A stretch of DNA of 64,000 bases from Rhytidiadelphus loreus (taxonomy: Eukaryota; Streptophyta; Bryopsida; Hypnales; Hylocomiaceae): NCBI GenBank assembly GCA_947034895.1, contig OX344764.1:62477348-62541347 (forward strand), given 5' to 3'. Both the position numbers and the translations under genes were made by a program. Positions 28,044 to 40,675 of the stretch are shown here, in pieces. Positions within the stretch are counted from its first letter, which is position 1. Every line of letters begins with the position of its first letter. The notes beneath the pieces were generated by a model. The model made no database searches, had not been told where the DNA came from, and saw nothing but the letters and a program-made list of their open reading frames with translations.

Positions 28044-28447
28044 GGGACTGACCCCCTCGCTCGTCCGCGAAGGAAAACCCTGAAATTTTTTATTTCCCAC
28101 GCATGATAAAATTTGCAATTTTTGAATTCATATTTGCAATCAGAGGCCCCAAATCAGCTGGAGCATACGTGTTCTGGGCACAAAATAGGGGGTCTTTTTT
28201 TTACTTGCACCCCCTGGACTGACTTGGATCAGGGTGGATTGACCCCCTCGCTTGTCCTTACCAGGGGTGCATGTAAAAAAAAAGCCCCCTATTTTGGGCC
28301 GTTCTAGGGTATACTCTCAACCTCCCTAGATTAATTTGGGGTCTCTGATCTCAAAAATGAATTAAAATTTTGCAAAAAAATTCATGTGCAGAAAATAAAT
28401 AATTCCAGGGTTTGCCAGCAGGGCCGAGCGAGGGGGTCAGTTCTCCC
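28044..28447. mobile_element. 404-bp foldback element with GACCCCCTCGC ends
   Basis: Left arm GGGACTGACCCCCTCGC onward pairs with a right arm ending GCGAGGGGGTCAGTTCTCCC over roughly 130 bp with mismatches. A second, inner inverted pair (AATAGGGGGT...ACTTGCACCCCC against CAGGGGTGCATGT...GCCCCCTATTTT) surrounds GGATCAGGGTGG. Another end-like motif follows directly (GAGCGAGGGGGTC at 28468-28480). A half copy lies at 6211-6322. Confidence 0.8.
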
Positions 28448-29798
28448 TGGCCACTGACTTGGGGGACGAGCGAGGGGGTCTTTCACCCCAACCTTCTGGC
28501 AATGACCTTAAGGTATGTGCACACCTAGCGTTTGCAAATACCATGTGTTAAAAGATAAAACTTCCGCAAAAGAAGGAAATAAGGTGGATACACCTAAAAC
28601 CGTCACTTTTTACTATTGAGCGTAGTTGCTTTTATGAAACTGGTCAAATTTTCACATATCCATGTTGGCAAGTGAAAGGAGGTTCCAACGCACCAAAGAA
28701 TGCCACATTTTGATATTGTATGCAAAAGTTATTAAGGGTCAAAGTTCGTTTCTAAAAGCGCTCCATCCATATAGGTACATAAGGTAGAACTACAGTACCT
28801 ATCACCCCCCTGATTTGCAATCTGACTATTTTGGGGTTAATTTCAAGAAGGGAAAATATTTTTCAGAGGTGTGTTTTTGTTTCACGGATCAAACCCAAGT
28901 GGAATTATAATTTTCCCATTAAAATTGTAATTTCTGTGAATTTTTGAAGTGGTCAGTCCTGAAATTACAAAACCATTTATAGAGTGGGGTCAAAATTGTC
29001 CCATAAACAACCCATTATCGCCTAATCAAGTACTAGATATTATCTATTAATGGAGTGACACGTAACCCTTGTTGTCATAAAAATCCCTGATCTTGTCATA
29101 GAATTCTCTAATTTTGTCATAAAAGGAAGGGAATTGGAGGAGATTTTAGGCGGAATTGGGGCCAAAGTTGGTGACGGAATTGGGCTGGTCTACTTGATGG
29201 AATTGGACTGCAGAACGGTAATGGGTGTTTTGACCTTAACTGAAATTCGAAATGTACAAACATTCTAGATGGCGCTTTAAGGTCAGATGCCATTTAATAG
29301 CATACTGCCTTAATCTTTTTTTTATGGAGCTCAGGTTCGGAACTGCTGTCAAAGTTTTTTAACTAACTACAGTTCACACATGACTCGTACTTCTTCAACC
29401 GCACACTACAACCAGAGGTCACCCTTTGCAAAAAATAATTAAAATTTCAAAATCCGAATGGTTTTGAAAATTAACAAATCATCTTGATAAATCCATAGAA
29501 GATTAACTGTAAAAGAAATTCTAAACCCTATAATTGATGTCAACTCAATTTGTTAAATGTTAAGTAGAGAGATCGTTTTTATAATGGTATCCATTTTTCA
29601 TCATGAATCCTCAAAGGATATGGGACAATTTGAATTTGAGAGCTTGACCACTCATTGTCAAAACGCAAGAATTATGTTCGATGTAGAATTTTAGATCTCA
29701 TTTTGTCATAGTAGAATAATTTTTTTTGAAGAAATTTTAAACTAAAAACAATTGGTAAATCAAACTAACTTTCATCTCCAAAAATCCGTTAGAGATTT
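28448..29798. other. Intergenic, no gene seen
   Basis: AT-rich, without supported coding frames or repeats. Confidence 0.4.
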
Positions 29799-29915
29799 AA
29801 AGCCTCCAATTGAAAGTAGGGGACAAAATTCAAAGAAGATGTTTGAAAATGTCAAAGAAAATGTCCCTTCCAACCCCTCTCTAAATTTTGTCCCTAACTT
29901 TTGATTGGAGGCTTT
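29799..29915. mobile_element. 117-bp foldback abutting a TTAA element
   Basis: The arms AAAGCCTCCAATTGAAAGTA and its near-complement (ending CTTTTGATTGGAGGCTTTT) pair over about 38 bp, including GGGGACAAAATT. The right arm ends at the TTAA that begins the next element. Confidence 0.75.
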
Positions 29916-30721
29916 TAACCCTTAACTGCCTCATCGACCATATATGGTCGATCTGAAATTTCAGGCTCATTTTGAAGTGGGCAGTTAAATTCGTTTGCCC
30001 GTTTAAAAAAAAATTGGGGGCAGTTTTTAGGGTTAACTATTCAAAACTTCATTTTTCACTGAAAAAGGTACATATTTGAGTGTTGAGAGCTCTCCAAAGC
30101 CATTTATGTCCGCTAGTGGAAGAGTAAAGCTTGTTAATTTACTTCATTTTTCAACTTTGAGCAATTTCACTTGATTTGAGATCTAAAAACTTCCACTTAT
30201 CATTTGCTTTGAAAATGATCCCAATCAAAAGAGTAAAGTTTTTTCATGATTTTCACCATTGAAAATTTAAACAAGCAAGTGTTGATTTGGAGTTATTTGT
30301 GAATTGTACTTATTAAAAAAATTGCATCTCAACAATTGCAAGGTGGATTGTGTAATGAGTTTAAGAGCTTTTCAAGTGATATTAAGTTTTTTGAAAGGGT
30401 ATTTTAGTGTGCTAACACAATTTGTAGTTGTTCATGTCACTTCTAATCCCAAAAAGTTTTTATGTGCAAATTTCAAAAACATTGTGGAGAGGAACAACAT
30501 ATTAAAAATAGAAAATGTACATTTCTCTTATTATAATCTCACAACTCTTATGCAATTTTGCACTCAAAATTGGTGTACATACTAATAAGCAAGCTCTTTA
30601 AACATCCATACGGTTAGATTTTGAAAAAAAATCATTTTGATTCAATGGAGATTACTATAAGCCCATGTTCTTTTTTCTTGGGAAAAACACACTTGGAAAG
30701 GCTTAGGCACTTAGGGGTTAA
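29915..30721. mobile_element. TTAA-family element, long class (E)
   Basis: TTAA at 29915-29918 and 30718-30721 bounds 799 bp with ends CCCTTAACTGCC and GGCACTTAGGGG. The interior differs from copies A-D: it has an internal palindrome ATCGACCATATATGGTCGAT at the left end and a 93-codon frame (30304-30585) without recognisable character. It shares the TTAA flank and the CCCTTAA-type end, so it may be a second subfamily. Confidence 0.65.
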
Positions 30722-31072
30722 GATGAAAGCTAGCTTGATTTAACCACTTTTCCTAGTCTAAAATTTCTTTAAGAAAAATATTCTACTATGAAAAAATGAG
30801 ATCTAAAAGTTCTACATTGAACACAAATTGTAAGACTTGTGGCTACCCATTGTAATACTTAAGGCAGAAATTAAAAGGACCCCACTTTGAAAAATAAAAA
30901 ATATTGCAATTTTTTTCTGCCTTGGGCACTCAAGTGCTGAAATCTTCATTTTTAGAAGATTACCAAGTTGTTTTTGCAGACTACTTTTGCAGTGGTGGGC
31001 CAATAATAAAGAAGTAATGGTGTAGTAGTGTTGTCAAGTCTACCTTGACTGCCATGTAGGTTTGCTTGATAT

Positions 31073-32002
31073 TTAACCCCTAAAGTCCCAAGGCCATTTT
31101 TCTGTCAAAAACCACTCAAAACTGCCATTTCTATTGTGTTTGTCCAAAAAAACAAAAAAAATACTTTTTTGGTAACAAAACCGTAGGATCTTGAACTTTA
31201 CTTGTTTGAGATTATGTGCTAAAAAATTCATGAAGTCTGACCGTACAGATTGAAAGATATGAGCATTCAAAGTTGAAAAAACAAGTTTTTTTGAACACTA
31301 GACTGCTATTTCAGATGACTTTGATTTCTATTTGTGGAAAAAATGTGCACTATGGAATTTGAGTTTAAAATTCATTGTGCTGAATAATTGAGTTGGAAGT
31401 CTAGGAAAAAAAATTCAAAAAATAAAAACTTGATTTTCATACTTCAAAAAATTGTCAAGTAGAAGTAGGTCCAAGTTTGAAAGAAAAACTAAATTGTTAA
31501 TAGCTCTTAGATGGGATTGAAATACAATAATCCCAACGGTGAGATTGTTCTAGCAAGCAAACTTAACCTTTAAAAAAAAAAATTTGAAAAAATTTGAAAA
31601 TTGAATTCTAAAATAAATCTTGTAAGTTATTTTTTCAAAAAGATGCTTCGATTGCCCAAAAAATAAGATTGTTCTTAACTTTCACATCACTAATAAAAAT
31701 GGAGTGAATAAAAGCTTCAGATGTATGCAAAAACATAATCTTTGAGAAAAAAAAATTTAAAAATTTCATTTTGAATTTTTGCAATATTTTTTGTGCTACC
31801 CGCTGAGTTCAGTTCTAGGCTTTTTGTGGTATAACTTTTGCTTCCGGTCACCGATTGAAATAAAAATTATATTCCCACAAAGCTTATCAGATTTTCTATC
31901 TATTAAAAAAGTTTCAAAAATTCAGGGTAAAATTTCAGCCCCTAGGAACCTGCCCGAATTCCAAATTGTCCCCTGAGGGGACAATGGGACTTTAGGGGTT
32001 AA
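31073..32002 (+). mobile_element. TTAA-family element, long class, copy C (best preserved)
   Basis: Perfect TTAA flanks (31073-31076, 31999-32002) enclose 922 bp with inverted ends CCCCTAAAGTCCCAAGG and CATTGGGACTTTAGGGG. Next to the right end lies a palindrome, ATTGTCCCCTGAGGGGACAA (31965-31984). The interior is homologous along its length to copies A and B and in part to D. It has no transposase frame. TTAA target sites and CC-starting ends are the signature of the piggyBac superfamily; assignment is inferred from these alone. Confidence 0.85.
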
Positions 32003-34486
32003 GCACTCAGGTCGGAATGCGCTACGATTTAAGTTACAACTGATTTAATTCCTTAACGTTGCCACTATAAGGCCAAGTGTGCACATACCTTTAATTGTGC
32101 AAGGAGAGAGGCCTATGACCACTCATTTCAAGCCTCACTATCCATTACTGTGTTTGCTGCCATTTTGCAACTAGGTATGAATGAAAAAATTTATCAATTT
32201 ATTTTTTGGAGATGAAGTCATATGCCTAATACAAGTCATAAAAAATTTCAATTTTTTTGGAAAATTTGAAATTATTGTGAATTTCTTAAGAAAAATGAAG
32301 TAAATTCATATCAAATACAAAATACACTCAAAAAATCTAAAAATTTCATCATAGATGTCTATCATAGTGTATAATATCATGGTATAACCTAAAAAGTTAA
32401 TGTGTCATTGATATTAAAATTAGAAAATCAGCAAACCATCGTTCTAGGTCCAAAGTTCATATTGCTATAAAATATTGAAGCTTACAAATTTTTCAATTTT
32501 TTTGATTGGAGTAGAAACTTCACTTGATAAGCTTCATTATGTTAGTTGGACTAAATATCATTTCTAAGCTTGAAATTCACAAAAAAAGTAAATAACAAGT
32601 GATGGCCAAAATACACTACAAAAGGGATCCATGGACTAAGTATCTTCTTCTTTATAAAGGTCAACAATACCATAATGAGGGGATTTAAAATAGGTAGTAG
32701 GTTGGTTTCCTGACTTCTGCTCATGCATGAGAACCTTCATGTGTAGATTTTATTGAATAATGTGAATTCCATTACAACAAGCTAATGTCAATCCTATCTT
32801 ACAACGAGCTAACATTTGTCAATCTAATTTTTTTTAGTAATTATGTTGAACAAGCTACAATTTTTTAGGTGGCAATATGTAGGCAAGATTTTGTTTTTCT
32901 TATCTTCTATCCTATAATGAAAGCTCATCATTTGCTCAAGTTCAAATGATCAGGTGGTTTCTAATGGTTGTCAACTCCCATTCTCTCTCGAGTATATACA
33001 AAATTACAATACAAGGTTGTCCAACCTATGTGGTATTTGAATACCATTGAAGCTCAACCTACTATAGTCTTTACCACATTTTCTCCAATTGTAATTTTTG
33101 TTTTCCACCTTCTATCCATCAATGAGTCAAAAATGTTGATTTAAGTTCTTCCTTGGCATGCTTAAATACATATAGTGTGTTGGTTTTGTGCATGCCCATG
33201 GATGCAATAGCAAACAAGTCAATGGAAACATGAATGGGCACAAACCAAGACATATTAGTGTGTTTGTTTGTTGCATGTATTTGTCTTCAAACCATTATAA
33301 ATGTCCACTCAAAAATTTACCATGAAAGCTTTTGTTGTTGACATATTGGAAAAAAAGACAATCATGGGAACTAAAGTCAAGAAGTTCAATGGAGATAAGC
33401 CTTTCAATCATAGAATGTGAGGATTTCAACACGAGGATCTCAACATGAGGCATTATAAAAAAGAAGTTGTCTTCTAAGAATTTTGTATGGGTTCAATTTC
33501 CACAAGTAAACTCCCCTATCTTGGTGAATATTACAACAACTAGTCCTATAATGTTATGAGGATTGATCCAATTTGTATAATTGCTAGGATACAAATCTAT
33601 AGACAAGAAGTAGAAAAAACTTAGGCTAAGTTTAAGATGATAAAATTTGAATTCCAATTGAAGATCTAGCCATTACAAAATGTGAACTTACAATTGCAAA
33701 CAATGTTTGGGATTTGGTTGTTTGAATTCAAATTTGATTTATGTCACATATACATTGGCAAGAGTGTTACTTCTATATACTAACCTAAACTTCAAAACCT
33801 TAGCTTCAAAACATCCTTGAATGCTTTCCATTCCACCATGTTGCAAATTATGCTTCCTTTGCATGCTTTCTATTCTTTTCTGGGTCCAAGCAACACCCAC
33901 AAATTAATCTCAAATTTCACTAGAACCCAATTGCCATCATCCTTAGAATTGTGAAGTATCACTCTTTCAATTGAATTGCAAGGCCTCATTCTCAAAAAAA
34001 CAATAAAACCCCAAATCCCTTAGCAACAAAAATCCTTGAAACTAAAACAAGAAAGAAACTAAGGAAAGAAACAACAAATAGAAACGAGGTTGAGCGGTAC
34101 AATAATGGTTGAGTACAAATGAAAATGAGAACAACAACATCCAAGCATAAACCAATAAAAACGAGAATTGTAAGAAAGACTAAAAATGGTGATCATTCAA
34201 ACTCATGAGACTTTTGCCAAAGCCATGTAGGAGGGCTCCTAATTGAATGGCTTGTGGCACCAAAGCCATGTTGTACAATCATCAACTACGACGATGACCA
34301 CGACGATGTCCTTTCCTTGAACCAAGCTTAATGGGCATACTTCGAGGGTTGCAACAAACCTTTAGGTTTTCTTCATGCCCCATATTGTTCCTAAGGATGT
34401 CACAGAACAAAACAACAAACAATAATTATGTTTTAGTAGTTTAGATCAAATACCCTTTGCATGTAGCTAGGTTGAAATTTTCCACA
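32003..34486. other. Intergenic, no gene seen
   Basis: About 2.5 kb of AT-rich sequence without supported genes. A short frame at 33364 (MGTKVKKFNGDKPFNHRM then stop) faintly recalls the start of a retroelement gag but is too short to call. Confidence 0.4.
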
Positions 34487-34734
34487 TTAACCCCTGAGCG
34501 CCCAAGCTCATATTTATCAAAATTCAGACCTTTCACAACTAATGTCAATGACATTGTTACTAAAAAATGATCCAAAAAAACTAACCGTATCGATTGAAAG
34601 TAGGAATAACCCTTTATCGATAAGGAAAAGGACAAATGATTTGTTCGTACCCTTCAAAAGCTTATGATAGTCAAACCCAACAAACTTTCATGTTGGAGAG
34701 ACGGAATTCCGTTGCTGGGGCGCTCAAGGGTTAA
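34487..34734. mobile_element. TTAA-family element, short class (F)
   Basis: TTAA at 34487-34490 and 34731-34734 bounds 240 bp. Ends CCCCTGAGCGCCCAAGC and (complement from the right) CCCTTGAGCGCCCCAGCAAC match over about 16 bases. A 64-codon minus frame within it is fortuitous. Confidence 0.75.
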
Positions 34735-35395
34735 GTGCCTTCCCTGGATGCATACCTTAACTCTTTAACTCCTATTTCTTTTCTTATATTGTGGCAACAT
34801 CACAAGGCACACTCGTCTAACCATTAAGTTAGACAATTTGTTCGTTTTGTTTGTTATGGTGAGATATCATGGACCGTGTGTCCACTTGTTCTTGGTATTG
34901 TCGAAAAGCTCTCTACGAGGAGGGCTTTGTTTCGTGGCATTTGGACATACAAAAAGTTATTGAGTTTTGAAATTTTTATGAATTAGAAAATTAGAAAAGT
35001 TCCTTTTAATCAGTTTCAGGTGCGCATACCCTAGTTACCTCCCCTCAAGGATTCCAGCCTTCGGCGAGGGCTGGCGAGTTCTTCTGAACTGCCTGAATCG
35101 AAAATTCAAGCGCACAAGAAGTTTGTGGAGAATCTCTCACAAATTCAGTGTTGCAAATCTGGGTTACAAACTTGCAATTCTCTCATTGCTTTAGCTTCCT
35201 CCGCAAATTTCGATTCCAAAGCTCTTACAGTCTAGTTGCACGGTATCCAGTCGCAAGATTTCTTAAACCCTGATGATGCTTAAACCCTGGTGATGCCAGA
35301 CTAGAACAAACTTCACCAGATTCAAGCAGAAGTTCTTTTGGGGGGTGGTTGGCGCCGTGTGCTTGAATCCCTAGCAGGGATTCAAAAATCAGGAG

Positions 35396-35443
35396 ATGGG
35401 TCTGATGGGTTGCTCTTCTTCGTATTCATCTGGCTTGTGGTAA
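35396..35443 (+). CDS. Upstream ORF in the leader of the METTL25-family gene
   Basis: A 15-codon frame (ATG at 35396, stop TAA at 35441-35443) ends 18 bases before the main start at 35462. If the leader is unspliced here, it could reduce translation of the main frame. A donor-like GTAAGAG sits at the uORF end, so the leader might instead be spliced. Confidence 0.3.
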   Translation: MGLMGCSSSYSSGLW

Positions 35444-35461
35444 GAGCATCTGGTGTCATCA

Positions 35462-38400
35462 ATGTATTACTCAGCAGGACAAGATGTGGCTAGCCTCAAG
35501 CGACATGTGAGCGCCATTGCCATGTTCTTGAGACAGCATGAGTGGCTATGGCGAGCACACGTTGTGGATTTCTTCCTAGTAAGCACCCTCCTTTCTTTTC
35601 TTTTCGATCCTTAACATTAGAATAGCAATCGTAACATTAGAATAGAGATCGCTATTCTAATGCTTTTTAATATAGGAAGGAACGCTAAGTTTTCAGAGTA
35701 TGAGAATCCTTTCTTTTCTTTTAGAAACAAGTTTTCAGAGTATTGTATCAAAGTTAGTACCCTCGTTGTTGTGAATTCATGTGACGCTTTCGTGTGCAGG
35801 AGAGAATGTGGGAAAGATTGGACGAGCAGTGGAATAGTTTCCTGAGGCTTGCTTCCGTGGAGACTTTGCTGCTATTACCATCTGGTGTTGTACAGGTTCG
35901 AGATTTTACACAGTGGTCGTGATGAACCTGCTCTTTTTATGTTCACATAGATGAACGTTTCTTCCTTAGGTTTCTGACAATTGTGGAATGGCAGGAGGAA
36001 TGGGTGGATTCGTTGAAAGAGTTTGTGCGAACTGCATTTGAGTTATCTCTTTCTCGAGAACAAGTCGAGAGTGCACCAAACATGGTACTCTACTCCTATC
36101 CATCAGAAGTTCTGGAGAAATTTTCTTTGGCAATGTTTTCATTGACCCTTGAATGAAGCAGAATAGCATTGTTGGCTTTCGAACAAGTGAATGGAGTTTT
36201 ATTTGAGATTGGTTGTACTGATGAGTTGTCCATGTAGTCCTATTCAGGGGTCCCGCAGGCTCCCATCAGCCATGTGCTTGGCCAGGGGATGAGTGCCAAG
36301 AAGCTTCATGAGGTAGGAAGCAAGCAGTCGTTTGTAGAAGTGGAATATTTTTTTGATGTTTTCGAAAGTTCAGATATCATCTACAAATTTTCAGCCTGTG
36401 CTCACTTTTCCTTGTAGTTCAATATATTTAGTAATGAGGTCCATTTCCCATTTTGACTTCCGTTTTCAAGTTGTTTTCGACGTTTCATCAGTTTGATCTC
36501 CCAAACATGGTGCACTCTCTTCACTGAGAAATGGTGATGAGTAAACTGGTATCGTCCAGTGTGCAGATTGGAATACTGGCAGCACTTATTGCAGGAACTT
36601 CGAAAGCAAGAGGAGCTAAAGATGTCATCGATGTTGGAGCTGGTCAGGTGTGTATAACTTTTTCTCCTCTATTTCTGAAGCATGGTAGGCGGTCAATCTT
36701 ACAAATTTGCAGATTCAGAGTATTGGCTACCCTTTGATTTAATGCTTGTCGATTTTGGTTGGTATCAGGGTTATCTTGCACTTGTCTTGGCGTTTGAGTA
36801 TCGGCTATCAGTGATTGCCGTCGATGCGTGCGCTCACCATGCTGATGTGACAAACAAGCGTGCCCTTCGTATCCAAAAGTATTACAATGCACGCACCCGC
36901 AAGTCACAACAAGGTTAGTCTTCTCATGAATGATAAAAGCATGATCACGAAGTAAGTTCTGGCATCTTAGTAGATGTCCAAATGTTTGTTGCTCCTCCTG
37001 TTCCTGCCCATCTTTGAGGTCCTGTTTTCATAGTCAGTTCTTGCTCCGTGTCATTACTTAAACATGTGGGGACAATATGTGCTAGGGTGTTGGAGAGCTG
37101 CTTACCCTTGAAATAGGTTGCTTTTAACTAAAGAAATGTCGTCCCATCATGGACCTTAACGGCTTAATAGGTGATTGCACGGACAGAGGTATTTCACTTT
37201 ATAATGAGGAGTTGAAAGATAAGTAGCGAGTGTTTTGTGGTCTACCTTGCAGAGGGTTTGAGGAATCCACGTGTACGTGCTCCTCAAACGGTTACATGCC
37301 GAGTAGGCACTGGTGAATCTCCGGCCGCGTTGTCTTCTTTATTGCCGGCGATCAAGGAATCCAAGTCATCAGAAGCCTTCGCCGAAGACACAAGTGCAGA
37401 CCACAATGAAACACCTGGTGCTGAAGTGAAGGACTGCAGTGTTGTGTTAGCTGGCTTGCATGCTTGTGGGGACCTGTCTGCAATAATGTTGAGGTTTGTG
37501 ACTCTTATTTTCGCTAATTCACCAAAGGTCACAGCTATACCGCTTATCCTATTTAGTGTCTCAAACTCAGGTAGTGACTTTATTCTATAGCTTTTTATTG
37601 AAACTATATTGTTTTATATATGGACATTGAACCAAAAGTAGTCATGTTGAAGGGCTCCTATGAACTTAAGCCAATTAAAAAATGCATCCTCTAGTCTAAA
37701 ATAACTTGGTTTAGGGTGCAACACTAAATAGAATAAATGATGTACTTAACGCGAATATACGTGAGTTTTATGTAAATAAAACTCAATTTTGATGAATTCA
37801 TGACCTTCTGTAATTATGCAGGACTTTCGTGGAGTGCAAGGAGGTTGCAGCTGTCATAAACGTGGGATGCTGTTACAACTTGTTATCGGATGATACCAGC
37901 AACAATTTGAAAGAGACGAATGGGTTCCCAATGAGTACAACAGTGGGCAACTTGGGATTGCGGCTGGGAAGAAGTGCTCGCGACCTTGCTTGCCAGGTGA
38001 GATCTCCATTTCAAAAGTTCTCCTTTTAGATTCACGAAGTGATTAATGAAGAATTAATGTTAATCTAACCGAACATTAGATTAGTATGAAGATAATACTA
38101 AAGTAATGTCAAGTTAATGTTGACCCAATATTAATGTCGACCTAACATCAATGTTGACCTAATGTTGCTAGTATATTATTAACATCACATTAAATTAATA
38201 CTATTTTCTTTTCACTAACATGAACTCAACATGAGGACTGTATGAATGTCAGGTCTATTAGTTTAACAATTAAAAACTTGCCAATCTCAAGCGGTGGTGT
38301 TCTGATGTCATTGCACCCATCTCCACAGTTCTGTTTATAATGTCAGTGTGCCTTCGTAGTGCATTGCTTAGTTAAACCTCATGTATGGATTGATTTCGTG

Positions 38401-40096
38401 CAGAGTGCAGACAGATGGAAAGAGCACCATCCAACAAGGGCTACCCAGAACTTTGAGCTCCACGCCTTCAGGGCAGTATTTCAGCTGGTGAGATTGCGGA
38501 TACGGGTCTTATTGCACACCATTTTCACATCGTTCAGTTGATCTTCATTTTATCATTTCTACCCTAAAGGGGAGAGGCTATACAATGGGTCAAAATAGTA
38601 GGAAGTTCTGATGCTCAATGAAAATCAGGCCTGTGAAAAGCATCATGGATTTCTTATGTCTAGTAGTATTGTGACTTGTGGTTATACGAAAGTGACATTC
38701 TAAGATTGTCAAATAAGTTCTTAAAATTTTCAATCAATGAGAATTGTAGTGAGAAATACAGTAAGGATTATATGGAAAAGAAGTGAAATTTGTACTTATT
38801 TATTTGGGCAGAGATAGCCGCTTGTTTGATTGATACTAGAGCCATTTTTCATCTACTTTCTGGCAGATTCTGAACCGATACTACCCAGAGACGGCCCAAA
38901 AGAGCCCATCAGTGGGTCGTGCAGGTAAGTCACGCCGTCGGCGTCAGGCCAGGCAGTCGGCATGGGAGCCCTTGTCAAGCAATTCTGCAATGGAAACTGA
39001 GACGAAGGAGGACATGATAGATGTTGATGACTTCACCTGCACTGGTACTCAGGCCTTACAAGATCCTCCAGGAACTTATAAATCCTTCAGCATCTGCAAC
39101 CGTGACAAACCTTCTAGACCAGAACATGGAGAGAGATCTCCTGGGGTTGGTTTTGAATCAAACTCTTTGGAACAGCAAGCAACAAGGTTTGAAGAGTATG
39201 CTAGAGCTGCACTGGAGCGTCTCAACTTGCCTACCGCGCCAGCTTCGACGCTCAAATCCGTTTGGATAGAAGTGGCTCCTCATCAGGTATGCAACAATAT
39301 TGTTGAAAGCTCTATTAGTTTACCATGTATATCCGGACGTCTTGAATGTGTAGTCGACCTCAATGCACAAGATTATATGGAGTTTTGAACCATTGCTGGG
39401 GAGACTTGTCTTCTGCTGGAGGCTATTTTAAAATGAGACTTGGAAATTAAATGCGAGGGCTATTGTTTTTGACAAAAATGTGGGACTCAGAATCGTGTAG
39501 GGCTCGAAATGGAAAGAAACAAGGAAATCTCGCAATTAAAGTCGTGCTGTGCCACCCCATCATGAAAATACAGCGTTGTATGTTAAATGTAACTTTAAAG
39601 ATTTACTGGTGGTCATAGTAGTTAGAAAGGTGGTCTAGAACTCTTTTCACTCTTGTGAAGCTCCTTATTATCACATGTATATGCAACTTCTTGGGAGCTA
39701 ACAGTGTGATACCGGTAGTGAGATTAAAGAGTAAGTTTTGAGTTGGGCAAGTGCATTCCCTAGGGTGAGAGAACGGAGGATGTGATATTAGAGAAGTTGA
39801 TATTAAAGTGACCTGAGTTGTAACCAAGTAGAGATTTGTGTGTTGACTAGCACGGAATTTGTGTGTGGCAGGATCTGGTGGGGCCTTTCTATGCATTGAG
39901 GGCCGTGTTGGCTCCAGTAATCGAGTCCTATATCTTGTTGGATCGGCTGTTGTATCTGAAGGAGAAAGCCGAAGTATTTGGAGGAAGCATGACTGCAGAG
40001 CTTGTGCCTCTCTTTGACCCCGCCATCTCTCCTCGCAACATGGCCATCGTAGCTCACCGAGTATTGAATAGCAAGGAATGGCATGCGTTTCGATAA
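35462..40096 (+). CDS. METTL25: METTL25-family putative methyltransferase
   Basis: Eleven exons: 35462-35578, 35800-35895, 35995-36084, 36238-36312, 36567-36647, 36769-36913, 37253-37493, 37822-37996, 38404-38487, 38867-39286, 39872-40096; 582 residues, all phases closing. The Rossmann-type SAM-binding motif is VIDVGAGQGYLALVLA (146-161), followed by VIAVDAC. LHACGDL (270-276) and VGCCYNLL (296-303) are further family landmarks of METTL25/RRNAD1 proteins. The N-terminal AHVVDFFL-ERMWERLDEQW block also fits plant members. The enzymatic substrate is not established from sequence. The exon at 38867 runs through a strong internal GTAAGT (at 38924) yet stays in the conserved VGR-GK-RRR block, so I treat it as coding. 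A basic/acidic low-complexity stretch follows. An AATAAA at 40154 may be the poly(A) signal. Convergent with HISN4. Confidence 0.88.
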
Positions 40097-40153
40097 TGAC
40101 AGTTCTTGGAATATAAAGCAGAAGCCCCTGCTTAAAAGTGAGAACAGGTCCTC

Positions 40154-40159
40154 AATAAA
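40154..40159 (+). terminator. Candidate poly(A) signal AATAAA
   Basis: AATAAA occurs 58 bases after the stop codon of the METTL25-family gene. Plant poly(A) signals are loose, so this is only a candidate. Confidence 0.35.
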
Positions 40160-40675
40160 GATGTTACTTTAACAGTGGGAAGAGAATCCATGTTAACTTG
40201 ATGCTGATATGGCTGTTGATGGCCTCAATTGAATTGCACAAAACTCTATAAGGAGCTAGGACTTTGAAGGAAAAGGAACCGTGTTGGAAATCGTGGAGCA
40301 GGAATTGTGAATTGTGAGGAACACCCCTAATTGAATTTTAACCTTGATCAATTTTCTTGGGACAAAAAAAGAGGTTTGGTTGTCCAAATCTAGTGCATCC
40401 TATATGCTAACCCTTTGTCTCCCACTCTGTCTCTAATTTCACCCTATTTTTTGATAGCGCTGAGTGAAGGAGACCACGTCCCTTACGATTCATCAAGACG
40501 GGGGAATGAGGAAAGCGCAGCTTACAACTCTTACTCCACTTCATGCTTCCTATTTGCATCTTCCAAGTTTTCTTCTTCAGAGTGTTACAGCACACAATCT
40601 AGTACTTCGTAATGCACTTCAAATTGTTAAGGATACGGCTAACTTGATCATGTTGAAACTTTCAAGAGTTGCTTA

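Noticed and set aside
30304..30585. 93-codon frame as a transposase gene
   Set aside because: Too short, low complexity, no DDD/DDE-type motif; lies inside a non-autonomous element.
33364..33420. Retroelement gag remnant
   Set aside because: Only 18 residues with a loose resemblance before a stop; no reverse transcriptase or terminal repeats nearby.
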